DNA from: Owenia fusiformis
Lineage: Eukaryota; Annelida; Polychaeta; Sabellida; Oweniidae
Assembly (NCBI GenBank): GCA_903813345.2
Contig: CAIIXF020000006.1
Span: 37,601,936-37,661,935 of the forward strand
Direction: 5' to 3'
DNA length: 60,000 nucleotides
This document shows, one piece after another, positions 1 through 14,600 of this stretch. The position numbers and the translations under genes are program-made. A model generated the notes under the pieces. It was not told where the DNA came from. It was given only the letters and a program-made list of their open reading frames with translations, and did not search any database. Positions within the stretch are counted from its first letter, which is position 1; every line of letters begins with the position of its first letter.

Positions 1-718
1 CGTTTGTGCCTAGCCCTGCGGGGTGTATTCGACAATATTACCCCTGCTTTTCGGTCTATATTTCTTAAATAAAAAACGATTCTAATATGATACGTGACGT
101 CACAATAACTAAAACAATTGATTTACTGACTGGTCTATATTGGAGTATGTATGACCACTAAAATTTATAAATGCAAATATTTGTTTTTCTTGTCTGTTTA
201 TCATATTAGAACCGTAACAAAGACCTCGATTTTATGATTTATGTCAAAATAAGACCTCAAATTTTATTCTGGCATTGCCAAAGACCTCAATCGCTACGCG
301 ATTTTCTGTCTTTTAACAATGAACAGAATAAATTTTTCAGTCATACATCACGCCATAAATCATAAAGTCTCGGTCTTTATTCCTTAAATATTTCATACTT
401 TTTTCGGTGAATATCTGTTGCACTTTCAATGATTTGGCAAGGTGTATTTCCGTGGCCCTTCGGGGAATACACGTCGCTATGACGCATACTTCACTCCCCG
501 GGGGTTTTAATAACTTTGATAGTGTTCGTCTTGTGTAATTTCGTCAAGACGATAATAACGTTTTTTCAAATATAGAACGAAATGGTATTTTCTATCACTC
601 TAAGAGAGTCGGTACAACAATAATCTTGATGTATGAGAGTTTCTCGATGAGCAGAAAAATCATAGACTACATCCATGCTGAGTTCAACAAAGATCCAATA
701 AACGCGTATTTGTTACAG
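1..718. other. Upstream non-coding stretch with foldback repeats
   Basis: AT-rich. 'tctaatatgata' (81-92) pairs with 'tatcatattaga' (199-210), and 'aaagacctcgattttatgatttatg' near 222-247 pairs with a reversed copy near 351-377. A further GC-richer motif 'ggggaatacacg' lies near 455. I see no signal peptide exon, although the acceptor at 717-718 shows that one must exist further 5'. Confidence 0.6.
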
Positions 719-2627
719 GTTCAGCTTTGATATAAGTCCCCATGGAGAGGTCGAGAAAGTTTGGTTCCCTAGTTACGAGAACCCAAAAGTTGTTGCAATT
801 AAGAAGGCTATAGTCAGCCACTTCTCGGCAAGGCTACATGTCTCACAGAACACTGGTCAGCGTTGGGGATACGTACTCAATGAAACAGACACGGGAGGTA
901 TTATTATCTACTCTAACGTTTACCAAAAGTTGTACTCCAAATGTGCTGCCTTTGTTACTGATTTTGTGTCGCAAATGCGAACGCCAAGTCAACGAATACG
1001 CGCAAGTGTCTATTGGATTTGGTTTTTCAAGATTGAATATGAAATAAATAAATACTATATTATATAGTATAGGTACTATAGTATATGTATAATGTATTAT
1101 TCATATGTATCTGGCTTCGCCATTATGTCTCGTCATTTTGTTTTCGACACAAAGCCAAATCAAAGCCAAGGTCAAATTTGAACGGCGGCCGTGCGGCAGC
1201 CATAGCTTCACAAAATCGATATGGAAAATCAACATCGTACTGCTTACTGTATCCCTTTATTAATGTTGGATATTTCTTACGATTTGGGTAAGCTACGGCC
1301 GCCATATGGTCGCCTTATATAGAATGTGACTAAGCCATAACTGTTATAATATGTCGACAGAAGTTACAAGCATTGTAATGTTGGTAACTATTCTATATAT
1401 GACAATGCAGACACTTCATTTTAATATTGTACTTTAGGGAAACATGAAGCCCGATATGATGCTTTCACGACGGATGGATCAGTGAAATTTGTAAAGACGA
1501 AAAATAAACAGATCGTTCCAAACAGCGAGGGATTTCATAAAAAGGTGCATTTCGTGATTTACAGATATTCAAAATGGTCATATTGATAAAGTTTAGTTAA
1601 CGTTATATTTGTGGATGGAAACTGTATGAATTGAATATCATATCATTGTATTATAATTGAAGTGTCTTTTTAATGGTATAATATTAAAGCACTTATATTG
1701 ATTCTCAGAATATGTAATATATTACTCAAGGGCAGGGATGCATTTTATCCAAAACATCTAAAAGACAATGGGTTGGGCAACTTAAATACATGTTAAGGGT
1801 AGGAGGGCATTTTTGATTGGCTCGCTCTTTTTATCTTCGTAAAGATACTTATGTACTTTTTAGACGATTGAGTGTAAACATGGATCGGACGTTCCAACTA
1901 GAATATCATCGATTCTCAATTTTACAGCACCAAATAAAGTAGTTCCGGGGTAAGCATTATGTATCGGTACATGCAACTACATAAATATCTAGATCAGTTG
2001 TAATTTGTTGATTGTTGTAGTACTACTACGATATTTTTATATATATTATTTCAAAAGAAAGAATAGTTTTCATATGAAGGATAAAAAACAATAGTGTATT
2101 CCATGTTTCTTAAGCCAGAGATAAATACAACCGTTTAAAATGTGAAAGTATGGATATAAATTCAAAATCGTGCGACCGACAAACACTAATTTCAGTCAAA
2201 TGTTGTGCAATATATATTTAAAGATATGATCCTGACAAAGGTATACCAGGTGATCCGACAAAAGATCATGGACAAGGGATGGCGAATGACTTTGGTAGGT
2301 ATTATTATATAATTTATGGACAATCAATGGATCGAATGCAAATATAATGGTGTCTTTAATGTCATTACAAAATTCGAAAAACGCACAAGAACCAATAACA
2401 CCCTATTTGTGTTCCAGTTTTGCCAGTTATGGGGACAACATCAGAGGATCATGTAAACCTAATGTCAATATCGGACGTTGATACAAGTAAAGTCAATCCA
2501 CCCTCTGGTTTAATAGAGGATAATCTTGAGGTCCGTGAGGAATTTCATCACCATACTATTCCGTACGCTAGTGTCAAACAATACATTCATGGGAACCTCA
2601 GTAAAGTTGCAACAATTAAACAACCAG
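719..2627 (+). CDS. Module 1: vitellogenin/apolipophorin-type N-terminal beta-barrel (LPD_N), partial at 5' end
   Basis: Exons 719-897, 1438-1544, 1864-1949, 2224-2294 and 2418-2627, about 218 residues. The reading starts FSFDISPHGEVEKVWFP and includes 'VAIKKAIVSHFSARL', the pattern of the N-sheet of large lipid transfer proteins (vitellogenin, apolipophorin, MTP), where the strand after the 'N.KKAI...' helix follows. Later exons give SILNFTAPNKVVPG and LPVMGTTSEDHVNLMSISDV. All joins keep phase; the third exon begins after a poly-T 'ttttttag' acceptor, and using the later 'acag' at 1920s would break the frame. In the family this barrel contacts lipid-loading partners or receptors. The signal peptide and first strands are not in the window or not recognisable in 1-718. 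Confidence 0.8.
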
Positions 2628-5600
2628 GTAAATATGAGCCAACTATTCTAAAAAGTGATGGTAAGAACGATAATTCAATGAAAATGTATAGATTAAATCA
2701 TATTCTTATTATAACGGCGTGCCATATGAAATATAGATTTGCCAAGTTACCTTTTCATATCATATTATTTTTTGATATCGAGCATTGCCATAATTGTTTT
2801 AGACTCCATAGAACGGAATCATCACTTGAGACAAGCGGTTGAGTTACTTATGCAGTTGTCAAATGATGGTATTTCACAAGTTGCAAGGCGCTATATCATA
2901 CCTCGAGTTAAAGTGGAACCAACGTTTAATGACATGCGAATGGCTGCTATAGACGTGCTTGGTATCGTTGGAAGCAATCATTCGCTCTCTATTATTGTGA
3001 AGCATGTGCTCAAAAACAGGAGACCCGATGCCAAACTAATAATGGGAGCTTTGCTACATTTTGTGGACCGCTCGCATCCACCACCCCAGGTAACCTAGGC
3101 ATACAAAACATTATGTACACATGTCATCACGAATCGTATTTATCCTGTCCCTTAAATGGGTTTGACCTCTTGTTATTGTATCTAATGCTTTATTCTTAAA
3201 AATGTTGTTAATTTTGGTTTCGATTCCGATGATTCATTATTGTGAACTTGGTGGTTTGATTTTAGGACGCCGTGGTTGCAGTACATAATCTGGCATTTTC
3301 TAACAAGACATTTTTCGCAGGTATGGACAGCACATTAAAAGAAATAAAATCTAACAATGTGTTTTTAAGTTATCACGATTTCATTTCAATTAATTTATTA
3401 AAAATACACATTATAAGGAGTATTTTAAAAAAATAAATAAACAAAATAAACTTACACGTCTCGAACTCAGAACTTCATGGTTACGGTGACACCACCTTGC
3501 CAAGCGTGTTCAGTTTTGATAGCACATGAAAGAGTTCATTGGTATTATTGTTGTAGATGACGATGATGAATATGACGTAAGAAACAGAGCGATGTTAGTC
3601 TTAGGTTCTATTGCCAAGACTCTTAATGAGCACCACGTTCCACTTGGACTCGTCATTCTTGAACAGATACACACTCAGCTTGGATACCACGGTATAAATA
3701 TTTACTAAGACCAATTCTTCATTGCCAATACTTGAACCGTTTTTTTGCTACGATCAAAATTGACCGATTAGATATTGTGTACTCATTTTCAGGAATTTAT
3801 TTTCCTTATAAGAGCCTGTATATCATTAATGCTTTTAACCAAAAGGAAGGGCTTACTTGCCAAATTAGCAGAAGTATATTTACAAAAAGGATACCAATGG
3901 CATTTAATTAAATGGCAACATCTTTTTAGATGAAACAAATCACCGACAACGTCGTGAACGTATGTCTGAACAGGAGTTGGAAAAGCATTTGCACCAGAAG
4001 GCAGGGCTTATCCATGCTTTAGGCAACGCCGGACACGAAGTATCGTTTTCATATATTTTGTCGTATATCAGGCATAGCTCTACCCCATCTCTCCTGAAAC
4101 GTAGTGCTGTACATGCACTAAAAAGTTTTCACAACGATGAGGTACGTAACGGCTTCTGATTAATTGTATTTCTTCTTATTAATAAAAAAGGAAAGGGCAA
4201 GACATTCTGTAATTCCGAATAGAATTTATGCAAAAAAAACTTTTTTCAGGTAAAATAACATGAATACATATGATATGTCTTGGTAGACAGCTCGGTCTAT
4301 AATAAGTTGCTTTTCCCCATAACATAGTAAATTGTTGTTTCTACTTATACGACAAACTCAGACAGGTGGTTTTGGACGTATGATGTTTTTCAAAGTATTA
4401 TTTTGCTTTGATTATTGTCCATTTTCAGGCAGCGGATCATATTCTATCAGTTGCCTTAAATGATCCCGAGGATCATGTCCGATACCACGCAGGCCTACAG
4501 TACTGGCAACACCCGCATGCAGCTAAAGTTGACGAGATCAAAAATGTTGTTTTTCATGGTTACCGAAACGTAAGTCTCTATAAGAGGGCAGTCGCATCTG
4601 TAAAACATCATAGGCAGAAACGAGGCATTGATATCTTCAAAGGAATCGAATTTAAATTAGAGCTGCCAGGTATAGACTGGAAGAAATCAATTGGAATTTC
4701 TAGTATCGGTGCGAAGTTTGGACTAGTAATGAGAAACATTATGGACCTACAAATAAGTAAGTGTATCATAGTACTTATAAGAGTAAATAACATTGTATAT
4801 GACTTATTGCCATTTCGTGACATAACGCAGCTTGTCATCCACCAATTATTACGGAATAAACTCACTTGATAACAGGGGAGTAATTATCTTTATGTAATTA
4901 ATCTTCCAGAACCTTTGAAAGGCCATTTCCTGATTGACATATACGACACAGCCTATGCTAGAGGGGTGGTGGGTTTCCTTGGTGTTGATATCAAGTTCTT
5001 CTTTGCCCAGCTGTGCTTCAATGGAGAAGTGAAGTATGGTCTTAATATCCTCCAGGTACTTTCTATATACTTACTCATTGATTGCTTGTCTGCGGAAGTG
5101 ATCATTATATTTTGGACCATTTTCTAAATCACTGGATAAATAAATACATCTGCGACCACGCCTATTTACTGTAATGTCGGTAAGAGTCACAATTCTAGGA
5201 TAAAATATCCGCTTCTTACCTGGATATATAACAAAAAAGTTTAAAATAACTACTTGTAAGTAAGTTTTGCAATGAAATTAGAACATCTCTGTTGAGGGTC
5301 AAAGGTCAGAGTTATCCTTCTCAGAGAGGTAAGACAATTCCAACGAACTTGATTCTTGAAATTATGTTAAAACGTTTCTCAATGTTGCATAAAGGCTTTT
5401 CTGATATCGATCAGTGAGCATGTAATTATGTCAAATATTTTTGAAAAGTGATTGGCGAGTTGAGGCTTTTTGCAACTTGTATATAACATTATTTCAAACA
5501 CAAATCCAGATCAAGCCTCTAGAGTAATGTTTGCATATGATTAAACCTTAACTTATATAATTAGTGCAGACCTTTACCTAGATAATTTCTTTGGAAATAT

Positions 5601-8600
5601 AATCTATAGGAATTTGGCTTTGACGATCCTCAAAAATTGGTGAAGCTGTACGACACAGTGGTCAACAAAGTCATTGGCAACGTTAAGAAAACAATTATCA
5701 GATTCAGTGAAATCATGAAGCGGCATCGAGACACTTCTCTGTCTGGTTTGTTTGACGCTTTGATTGATGCAATCAAAGATATCCCGAAACGCATAAACTT
5801 GAAAGCAACCATAAACAATGTACTTGCCAAGTTTGAAGAGTATAGTTTACTACCAGATGTTATTGAAAATATCAAGGCTCTTATTCGGCGTATCCAGACT
5901 CTGGTCAATGATGTCAGAAAAGATGTCATGGAATTTTACAATGTAAGTAGAGATAAACACAAGTTCATTTACAAATGTACCAAGAATTTACCCCAATTTA
6001 AGCTAAATCATGTGTCTATCAGTAAAGATTCAACAAAAATTCTCAAGTTAATACATCCAGAAGACTTTTTAACATGCATAGATTGACACCAAAACATTTA
6101 TTCAGTACTCACTTTTTATTCATTAAAATGTTATGGAAGGTAAATGAATTAATGAGCTGAATAATAAATGAGTGTACCGTTCTGTTTTCTTACAGTCAAT
6201 TGCGGATGCAGTAGAAATAACGCTACCATGGGCAGCACAACAGATTGAAGATGCACTAAGAAATGCTGCAAAAAGTGTCAAAAATCTATTGAAAGCTCCT
6301 AAGACTGCTATAGCTACCCTCGCAAAATCTGTCCTCCAGTAAGAATTCTTTATTTAGTAATAGGAAATCATGAATATCATTCATTTTATCCAGATCGTCC
6401 AGATCGTACATTAAAATTAAAATGATTTATGTACAAACATTAGATTGATTGTTTAATGGTTTGGGGTCAATGGTTTGTGTATCTTTTTTTAGGATTCAGA
6501 TGGCTATTAAGAGCGTATTTGATGCGAAGACAAGAATTGAGGAAGCTACATTTTTCCTTAAAGGTATATTTGTATCTGCTCATAAATTATCTCAACTAAA
6601 TTATTTGAAAGACTATGTCGCTATGTCAATCATTACTGTTTATGTTTTTAAAAACGCATTATCTTTACCTTGATTTTTGTAGATGAAAAGCCGTATTGGT
6701 TTGATTTGAAGAAGGTGTTTGGGGAAGTACGAGAAGATTTCAAAATGGCAATGGAATCTGTGAAAAGGTTGAAAGACTGGTCGATGTCGGCATTGTCAGG
6801 AGATGAGGAACACTTTAAAAAGTTCTTTGCTGTGGATTTGGTAAAGGCTTTCAACTAATTTATGTAATATAACAGATGGTATTTACGCGAAACAATGAGA
6901 GATGGCATTTATTATGGTTAAGGTAATGGAGCCAATATAAAATTTACTTTATGTTAAAAATGCCTCTGTCATCTGTGGGTCGTATCGAGCGTTGTAGTTC
7001 GTGAGTTCCCGTTTCAAAATATGATTACAACTTAGAAATTAATGTTGCCATTGCTGTGATATTGACAAATTAATTCCCTCGATAAGGAAACGAAGAAAAA
7101 ATTCCAATGAGATGTACTTTCCTGGTTTATTTGAGAAACCATCCTCCCTTGTGATGTTTCCGTTATTCAAAAGTTAAAGTTGCAGTATAAGTTTGGCATA
7201 AAACTTATATCGAAAGCTTTCTATATTAAGTGTTCAATCCTTTTGGTTTTTAGAAATTGGTACGACAGCAGATCGTCAATGAACTATTAGCAAGTCTTAC
7301 AGATACGGATGGGCTTTTTGGTGGCGTGATAGATGTACTTCAACCATTTATACAAACGTACCAAGATGTTAGAATGTCCATACAAGATCTAGCTGAAGCA
7401 TTCAGGGGTCTCAAAGAAGGGTTAGTCAATGTGAAATTAAAATATATCATTGCAAAAGTCAAATTTGGCCATGGTCTTTATTTATTTGTAACACTAATCC
7501 CACGTATGAAAGATCGCTAAAAGCAAAAGGAAAAAGACACCAACTCATAAGGGAATGTGTTTTTGGAATCGCATATGATAATTCCAAATTGTGTGATAAC
7601 GTAAAAGGGAGCTTCTAAGATGTGTCTATAGCTTCATTGTTGTATTTTTTCTAGATATGAAATTGCGAAGTCGTTGATAGATAATGTGTTCGGACCAAAG
7701 ATAGCTAAACAATTTCCAAGGAAATATTTAATGATCGAGACAGACTTGGACTCTGAATTTAAGTCTAGTGCTGGCTGTACAAATGGGTTCTATCCATCAA
7801 CGCAACATGGCAACTATGAACTCCAAGGTGCAGATCTAGAAGTCGAGATAGGAGAGAAGGTATGGATTTTAGATCCAGACCAGGACGAATATGTTACTGA
7901 ATGTTAATTGTACCCTGGTACAGTGCCTAAGTTCCAGATTATCATTATCGTTTGATTATAATGCTTTTTAGTGTGTGTTTTAGTTATGAGTGTTATATTT
8001 AACGACGAACGTTTTCTTTTTTGTTCCAGATAGTTGTACCATTCTCGGGCTTTCTGAGTATCACTGGGCGTCACCAAGTGACAATTCTTGTGGATGAAAT
8101 GAAAGATACCGAGCTTGTCTTGGATAACGTAGACGTTGATTCTAGCATTGATAAAACGATGGTTAGTATATATTTTTCAATATGTATATAAATTTGGTTA
8201 ATATTAATCTTGATTACTGTTTGATTTTACCATGAACGTTGATATACGTCCATGATTTTACAAACTTTTACAATGAGTCCATATGACAAATATTAAGTTT
8301 AACGCTTTAAAAAGCATGTTATTTTTATGTTATATTCCCCACTCTCAGATTGGTGAAAGTCCTAAAACTAAAACACTGTATATGGAATTTTGAAAAAACA
8401 AAAGGTTTTGATTAGTAATATAAAAGTTATAATATACAAGCCAATATAATACGTTCAATTATAGGTTTACAAAGATGAGCACTTGGGTACCGTCGTGAGG
8501 TCATCTGGTTGTCAGATTCCACACATACACTTTGCTATGAAGAAAAATGGAACTGATGAAGTAATCGATCCAACACGTTATTTTGAAAAACGTAAAATGG

Positions 8601-11600
8601 AACGTCCAAAATGGGTCCAAAAGTGTGATGATTATATATTGGTATGGAAGGTAAGTGCATGGTATAAATGTGCACATTTTAGGGTTTGATATACTGTTAT
8701 GGGTATACCAATGGTAGGTCGATAACTATACTTGAAACAATACTACTTGATGATGATTTAAAGATTTAAGTCCTGGATTCAGTGCAATGTGGAATGATCA
8801 TTCCTCCAAGATGTGGTTCCCAAAATTTACACGAGATGCGCCAGCATCTAGTGTTGATTTTGGGAAACAAAGCCTGAAAGGAAAGGTCATTCAACAATGC
8901 ATTGGGTATTGGGCTCAAATTCTTTTCACACATTGCAAAATATTTTATTCAATATCTCTAAAAAGATATGAAATTAAAACTTTTTGCAAGGGTCAATTTG
9001 TCACTTATGTTTATAAGTATGTCAGTCGGTGTCATGGATTTTCACCATGGCAACCATAGAACACTTAACATGTGACCTGCATAAACACGTAGCTTGTTAT
9101 TCCCTTAGATACTATTTATAGAATTTCACTCTAATATGAACTTAGCCCTTATCTGTTTCATAAGTTTTAATAGATTGTAGAATGAGTGACCTTGGGTGAA
9201 TTGTTTGTTATATAATAGCATGCAGTCATTTGAAATACACTTTGAACACTTTGCATATTCTTAGCATTTTTGGCAAAGTGAAGTCCTACTTTTGATCTTC
9301 ATAGTATTTCCAAGTGATTGATAAGTACTTGATCTTTCATTAGACACCAAAAAACTGCTCAAACAGACCACACCAGGGTTTACAATAAATAACTAAAAAC
9401 AGTATTTTGGATCTTTTATTTTTATATGTCAATTTTTTAACAATGCAAATGAAAGATGGCGAAGTTGTTTGCATCAAATGGTCCATTCATTTTGATAAAT
9501 TTTCAACCGTACACCATCTTTTAATTCAAGAAGAATTTAAAACATACACTTCGTGAAACATTGGTCTGCACAACTATGAATCTCTGAACTTCAAATGCTA
9601 TTTTCTATGTAAGTATTTTTTCTCAGTTCAGCATTAACCCAAATTAAGGTTTGTATCATATTTGATTGAGTATGTGAGTGACATATTTCAAAGAATATTT
9701 CATTCCTTTTTCTTCAAAATGTGGATATTGCCTGTTTAATGAAAACAACTTTTTGTAGGGTAAGGTTCTCTCTGAGGGTTCGATAACCAAAGGTCCTATT
9801 AAGGAAAACACTGATCCAAAACAGTCTTCTAACCCAGACACAAGTATTCCAAAAGGTACAATTCATTTAATGCTAATTTATTAATGCACCTTACTGATCT
9901 GAACATTTCAGTCCTGATTAACACCGCACTGATGTGTACTTGGAATGGTTGTTATTTTCCTTCTGCTGTATGAACTATAATGGTTATTCCATTCTTTGTT
10001 AATTTCAGATATAACAGATTCCCGGAAAAGAAAAAAGCGTAAAATTGTGATTGGAAATATTTTTGACATGAACATGAAAGAAATAACTGACGAACTCTTA
10101 TCCAAACTTGGCTTACCCAACATAACTGCATTTGCTCCGAGTCTTTTCACATTCAGCATCAAAGATCTAGTACTTGGAGATCTGAAGACATTTCTGTCTG
10201 AATCGAGCAATAATGAGCTCCTGACAAGACTAAACAGATATGTAAACCAACTTAAGGTCAGTAGAGCTTTTATTTTCCCAATCATGCAATATGAATTGAA
10301 ATTGTATTTGATTGTGAATAATGGTGGCTTAAACAGGCATATTATTAAGAATATTAAATATTTTTATTATTTAGACATCGTCATTCCAAGTAGACGGATG
10401 CGTTAGGCCTGGGACGCTTGATGATGACGAATTAAAGAACGCATTGATTCTCATGGGTCAGCAAACTCCTACTGGTCAAAGAGGCGAATTAGTAGATCAA
10501 TTTTATCGTTTTAAAAATGGTATGTGATCGATAAAACAGTCATATACTGTCATATTTTCAACTGTGTAAAATATATCCTCAAGAGGATACACCGAACCTT
10601 CTTTACTCATTCCTGTTTTTAATATATATTAACTGTATTTATTTTCTGAAAAAAAATGATATTTGAATTGTCAAGTACAAATAAAACCACGTGGTCATTA
10701 TGACTTACCATCCGATAAGTACACATTATTGTCCCACTATACTTTCAGTGTGTCCAAGTATAATGTCGAGGAATCCATTCAAGAGTTACTGCCAAGTGGG
10801 ATCAAATTGCCTCAGCGTGTCGTGCTGCGTAGACATACAGTTATTCGTCTTTCACGTTGTATTGAAGGCTTCTGTTGTTGTTGACCCCTGTACAAATACA
10901 TTAACAATAAACGTGGATGATTGGAGTGTGTCATATTCTTTAGGAAGCTATGGTTTCGGTATGAACTTAAAAAGATTACGTGTATCGTTCTTAGCAAAAA
11001 AGAAATCGTTGCTTCTATGTTTCAAGTTCCACTCACCTGAATAAAGCCCATATGACAAAATAAAGCCCGGATGTTACGTGACGTCATATTATGGAAGTTT
11101 GTTTGCTCGCTTTATTAAACTGGATCCTCTCCATCTTCTACATGAACCTCATATCAACTTTAATTTCATTACTTTTTTAAAACATATGTTTAGAGGTTAT
11201 TTCACTATTACGTGACTTATGCCTAAGTTCTGCCAATATAGGCCAACCTTGGGAGGCTCTATATTTGGGAAAAACAAAGGATATTTCACGTAGTGACATA
11301 ACTGGTGTATTACATACCATACTGTGTGCGAATAGGCTTTGATCGAAATGAAACATGATGTCATGATACGGTCATGGTTATTGGAGAAATTTAATATCAG
11401 AACGAGATAAGCGGGCTCTATATCGGGGTACTCAGGCAATTCGGTGGATATAGCCCGCTAAATTTCCCATTGACTTCCATACAAATGATTTTCTTTGATG
11501 CGATGCAATCTATTAAACAATAGCATTCTCTTCTATCTTATCATCGTTTGAAAAAATCAGGGTTTTTAGGAATCTTGATACATGTAATACCTGTTTGCGG

Positions 11601-14600
11601 TACAGTTTTGTGTGTTTCTTGTACATCACAAGTCATAAAAAAGTCATAGCATACTAAAGCTATGGTTTATGTTTATATGTTATTATTCAGGGCGATATAT
11701 ATTTAAAACAATGTCGTTTAGTAGGATAGTTGGAGATCAACATGCGTCATTTTTTCAGAACATATCCTCATTTCCCTTTCAAAACATGAAACACTGAAGC
11801 TGAACGGATTTTGAAGTTTTGCAAAAGTATGGGAGCACAGCACATTGCCTTTTTGACTTAATCCATATTCTTACGTTTTTACGTTCACGTTTAGATTGTG
11901 AATGATATTTCCCTATTATATAATAATCCGAACGTATGGATTTCAGATAAATCTATAGATGAAATTGTTCCCGATATTGAAGGCGGACTAGCAGTTACGC
12001 AATTGTACGTGAAACTTGGGATATCCAAACAAAGCCATGTTGTGAAGGTAATTTAAATCACAGATACTTGCAAATTATTAAAAACCAACACCCCTCTAAG
12101 GTTAGAGTGTTGAAATAAAGCTATCCGTGTGAGTCTTTTAAAAGATGTAATTGATTGAGGGATAAAATTAAAAAATCTGTGTTTTTCTCTTACTAAGTAA
12201 TATAAAATAAAATATGCAATACATGAATAGACAATGTATAAAACGTTAAATCATTGCTTGAGTAATTTTTAACTCATCTGTAAAGGAGTCGTAGGACTAA
12301 AAATAATTCATTCAATTAAATAGGGTATATGACATTTGGCCATATATGTAGGTAATAACTCAATTTACTATGGACGTACATGTATTACATTATAGAGTAC
12401 GGTATAAGTGAATATACAGGGCGTCCACAAAAAAAGTATACCCAACTTCAAATCCAAATTATTGGAATCCTAAGCAGTTTTTTTTAAAATACAAAAGGTA
12501 GTAGTAAAAAGCCTGATTTATTCTCCATCAAATGGTACCAAGATCATAATGTAACTGTCATGTATGACTGAGTAATCTTGACCATCATGAGAGGTGGTAA
12601 AATTAGCACTATGCCAAGTAGTCTAGTAGGAAGGTATGGTCCCCATGCACCCGAAAGATGTATTTTTTTAATGTACATTTTTGTAATCCTAAAGGTCCAT
12701 ACTAAAGATTTTTGCATGTTCCCAGAATGAAATATTGTCCCATGGTATCCATTGGCGGCCATCTTGTCGGCCATCTTGAATTTTTGAAAGAGTTGGTGTT
12801 AATTATCTCAAAGTACAATAACTTCCACAGTTTTGAGAATTGAAAGCTGTAAGTGGTACCAAAATGAAGCTTTTATAGTATCCCATATTATCAGATGCAA
12901 TAATTATGCAAATTGCCTCATTTGCATAAAATGTGACATCATCAATCATAATTCTTGCCTCTTTACAACGGTATCGCATTATACCTTTCCATCTGAGTGA
13001 TCAGTCTTAGTCATTCATGAACATAAATGAATTTAAATATATAGGTACATTAATTTTGAACATATTTGCAATTGGAAGTTTTGGAAAAACATTGTCAGAC
13101 ACATGATTATGTAACTGAAAAGGGGCATGGCACTTCTTGCGAAAGAATTTATGTTAATCATTTCAAAGTACAATAACTTCAACAGTTTTGAGAGTTGAAA
13201 GCTGTTAGTGGTACCAAACTGAAGCTATCACAATATCCTATATTATAAGATACAATAATTATGTTCATGACCATATTTGCATAAAAAATGACATCATCAA
13301 TCATTATTTTTGCCCTTTTTCAATGTAATGCATATTGCCTTTTCCTCTGAGTGTCCAGTCTTGGTCTCTCATGAATATAAAGATATTAAATGTATACATT
13401 CATTTTAAACATATTTGCAATTGAAAGTTTGAACATATTTGCATTGAAAGTTTTAGAAAAACATAGTCAGAAAATAAGGTATGACCTTTCAAATGATTAT
13501 TGTTCTGAAAAGGGGCGTGGCACTTGTTGAAAATCTGTATGTTATTATATAGTCAATGTATCATTTGTAAAATACCCAGGGGTTCACTGAATACACAATT
13601 CTGTAGGGTTCCTAGGCTGAGCCCTCAGATATCATTATGTTCCCATACCAATCTGTCAAATTTCAATGTGTTCCCATACCAACCAAAATAATGCCCAAAA
13701 GCCGTACCAAATATCCAAATATAAGACCCATGCTATATCAAATGTCCAAATATAGGACTAATGCCATTCCAAATATCCCAAAAATATAAGACCAAGTGAA
13801 TGCAAAATGTCTAAAGCCCCTGGAAGAAGGCAGAACTTTTAGGAAAATGATCCAAAACAACCTCAAATTAAGGACATTTGTAAAAACTAGACCAATCCCA
13901 TACCACAAGTGAGAGGTAACCTATTCTCCATGACCATTCTTGTACCACAAAGTAGAAAAATCCGACCATTGTCATACCTCAAAAGTCATATTTTGGGGGT
14001 ATTCTCATTCCAGATCCTAAAATTTGGATCCATTGCCATACCAAATGTTAAAAGAGGTACCCCCGTCAAGGTTTATATACAGGGGTAAAATATAGCTTTT
14101 GACTTTTAGAAAGTAGCCCAGTGATTTCCCTTATTCCTAGTTTGTTCAGAAATTCTTGTTGGTCTGTTTGGCAGACATTTAAATTTCATACTGTACAGAT
14201 ACGAATGACCACATATCCCCATATCATTTTAGGATAGGCAGTTAACTGAAAAGGGTACCCACAGTATTAAGTTATTAAAGCTATATAATTAACTCAATAT
14301 GATTAAGCCTGTACCTCAGTCCAATGTTTTATCCAAGACATCCGACTGGACTCTCAACTGACCTCTTCCAGAAACTCAGTGCTGATGCCAAAACAAAGTA
14401 GGACCATCATCTTCAATGAGCTCACGGTACCTTCAGAAGACCAACTAAAATATCTCATCAGCTTAAAAATCCAAGACCTATTTGATGAGGCTAAGCAGGG
14501 CTTGCAGTAAAGGTGTCCCGTACATGTTAAGGACTCAAAAATAATTTGGAGGACGCAAAAATTGAAAATATTTCCGTTTTTTGGACGCAAATTTTTTTCA

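Noticed and set aside
1085-1305. Overlapping open frames on both strands in the first intron
   Set aside because: Mutually exclusive shadows without splice support.
2178-2294. Alternative longer exon beginning at a 'tttcag' upstream
   Set aside because: It runs into a stop after joining the next exon; the 2224 start gives YDPDKGIPGDP and a clean join.
5630-5929. Long antisense frame opposite exon 5610-5942
   Set aside because: The + strand reading fits the exon chain; the minus frame is its shadow.
8766-8883. Candidate coding exon (DLSPGFSAMWNDHSS)
   Set aside because: Phase cannot be matched to either neighbour, whereas those neighbours join each other directly in phase 0.
12544-12774. 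Minus-strand open frame beginning MADKMAANGYHG, with a near copy on + at 18205-18393
   Set aside because: Both copies lie in the inverted arms of one transposon; no start context or coding pattern, so it is repeat DNA.
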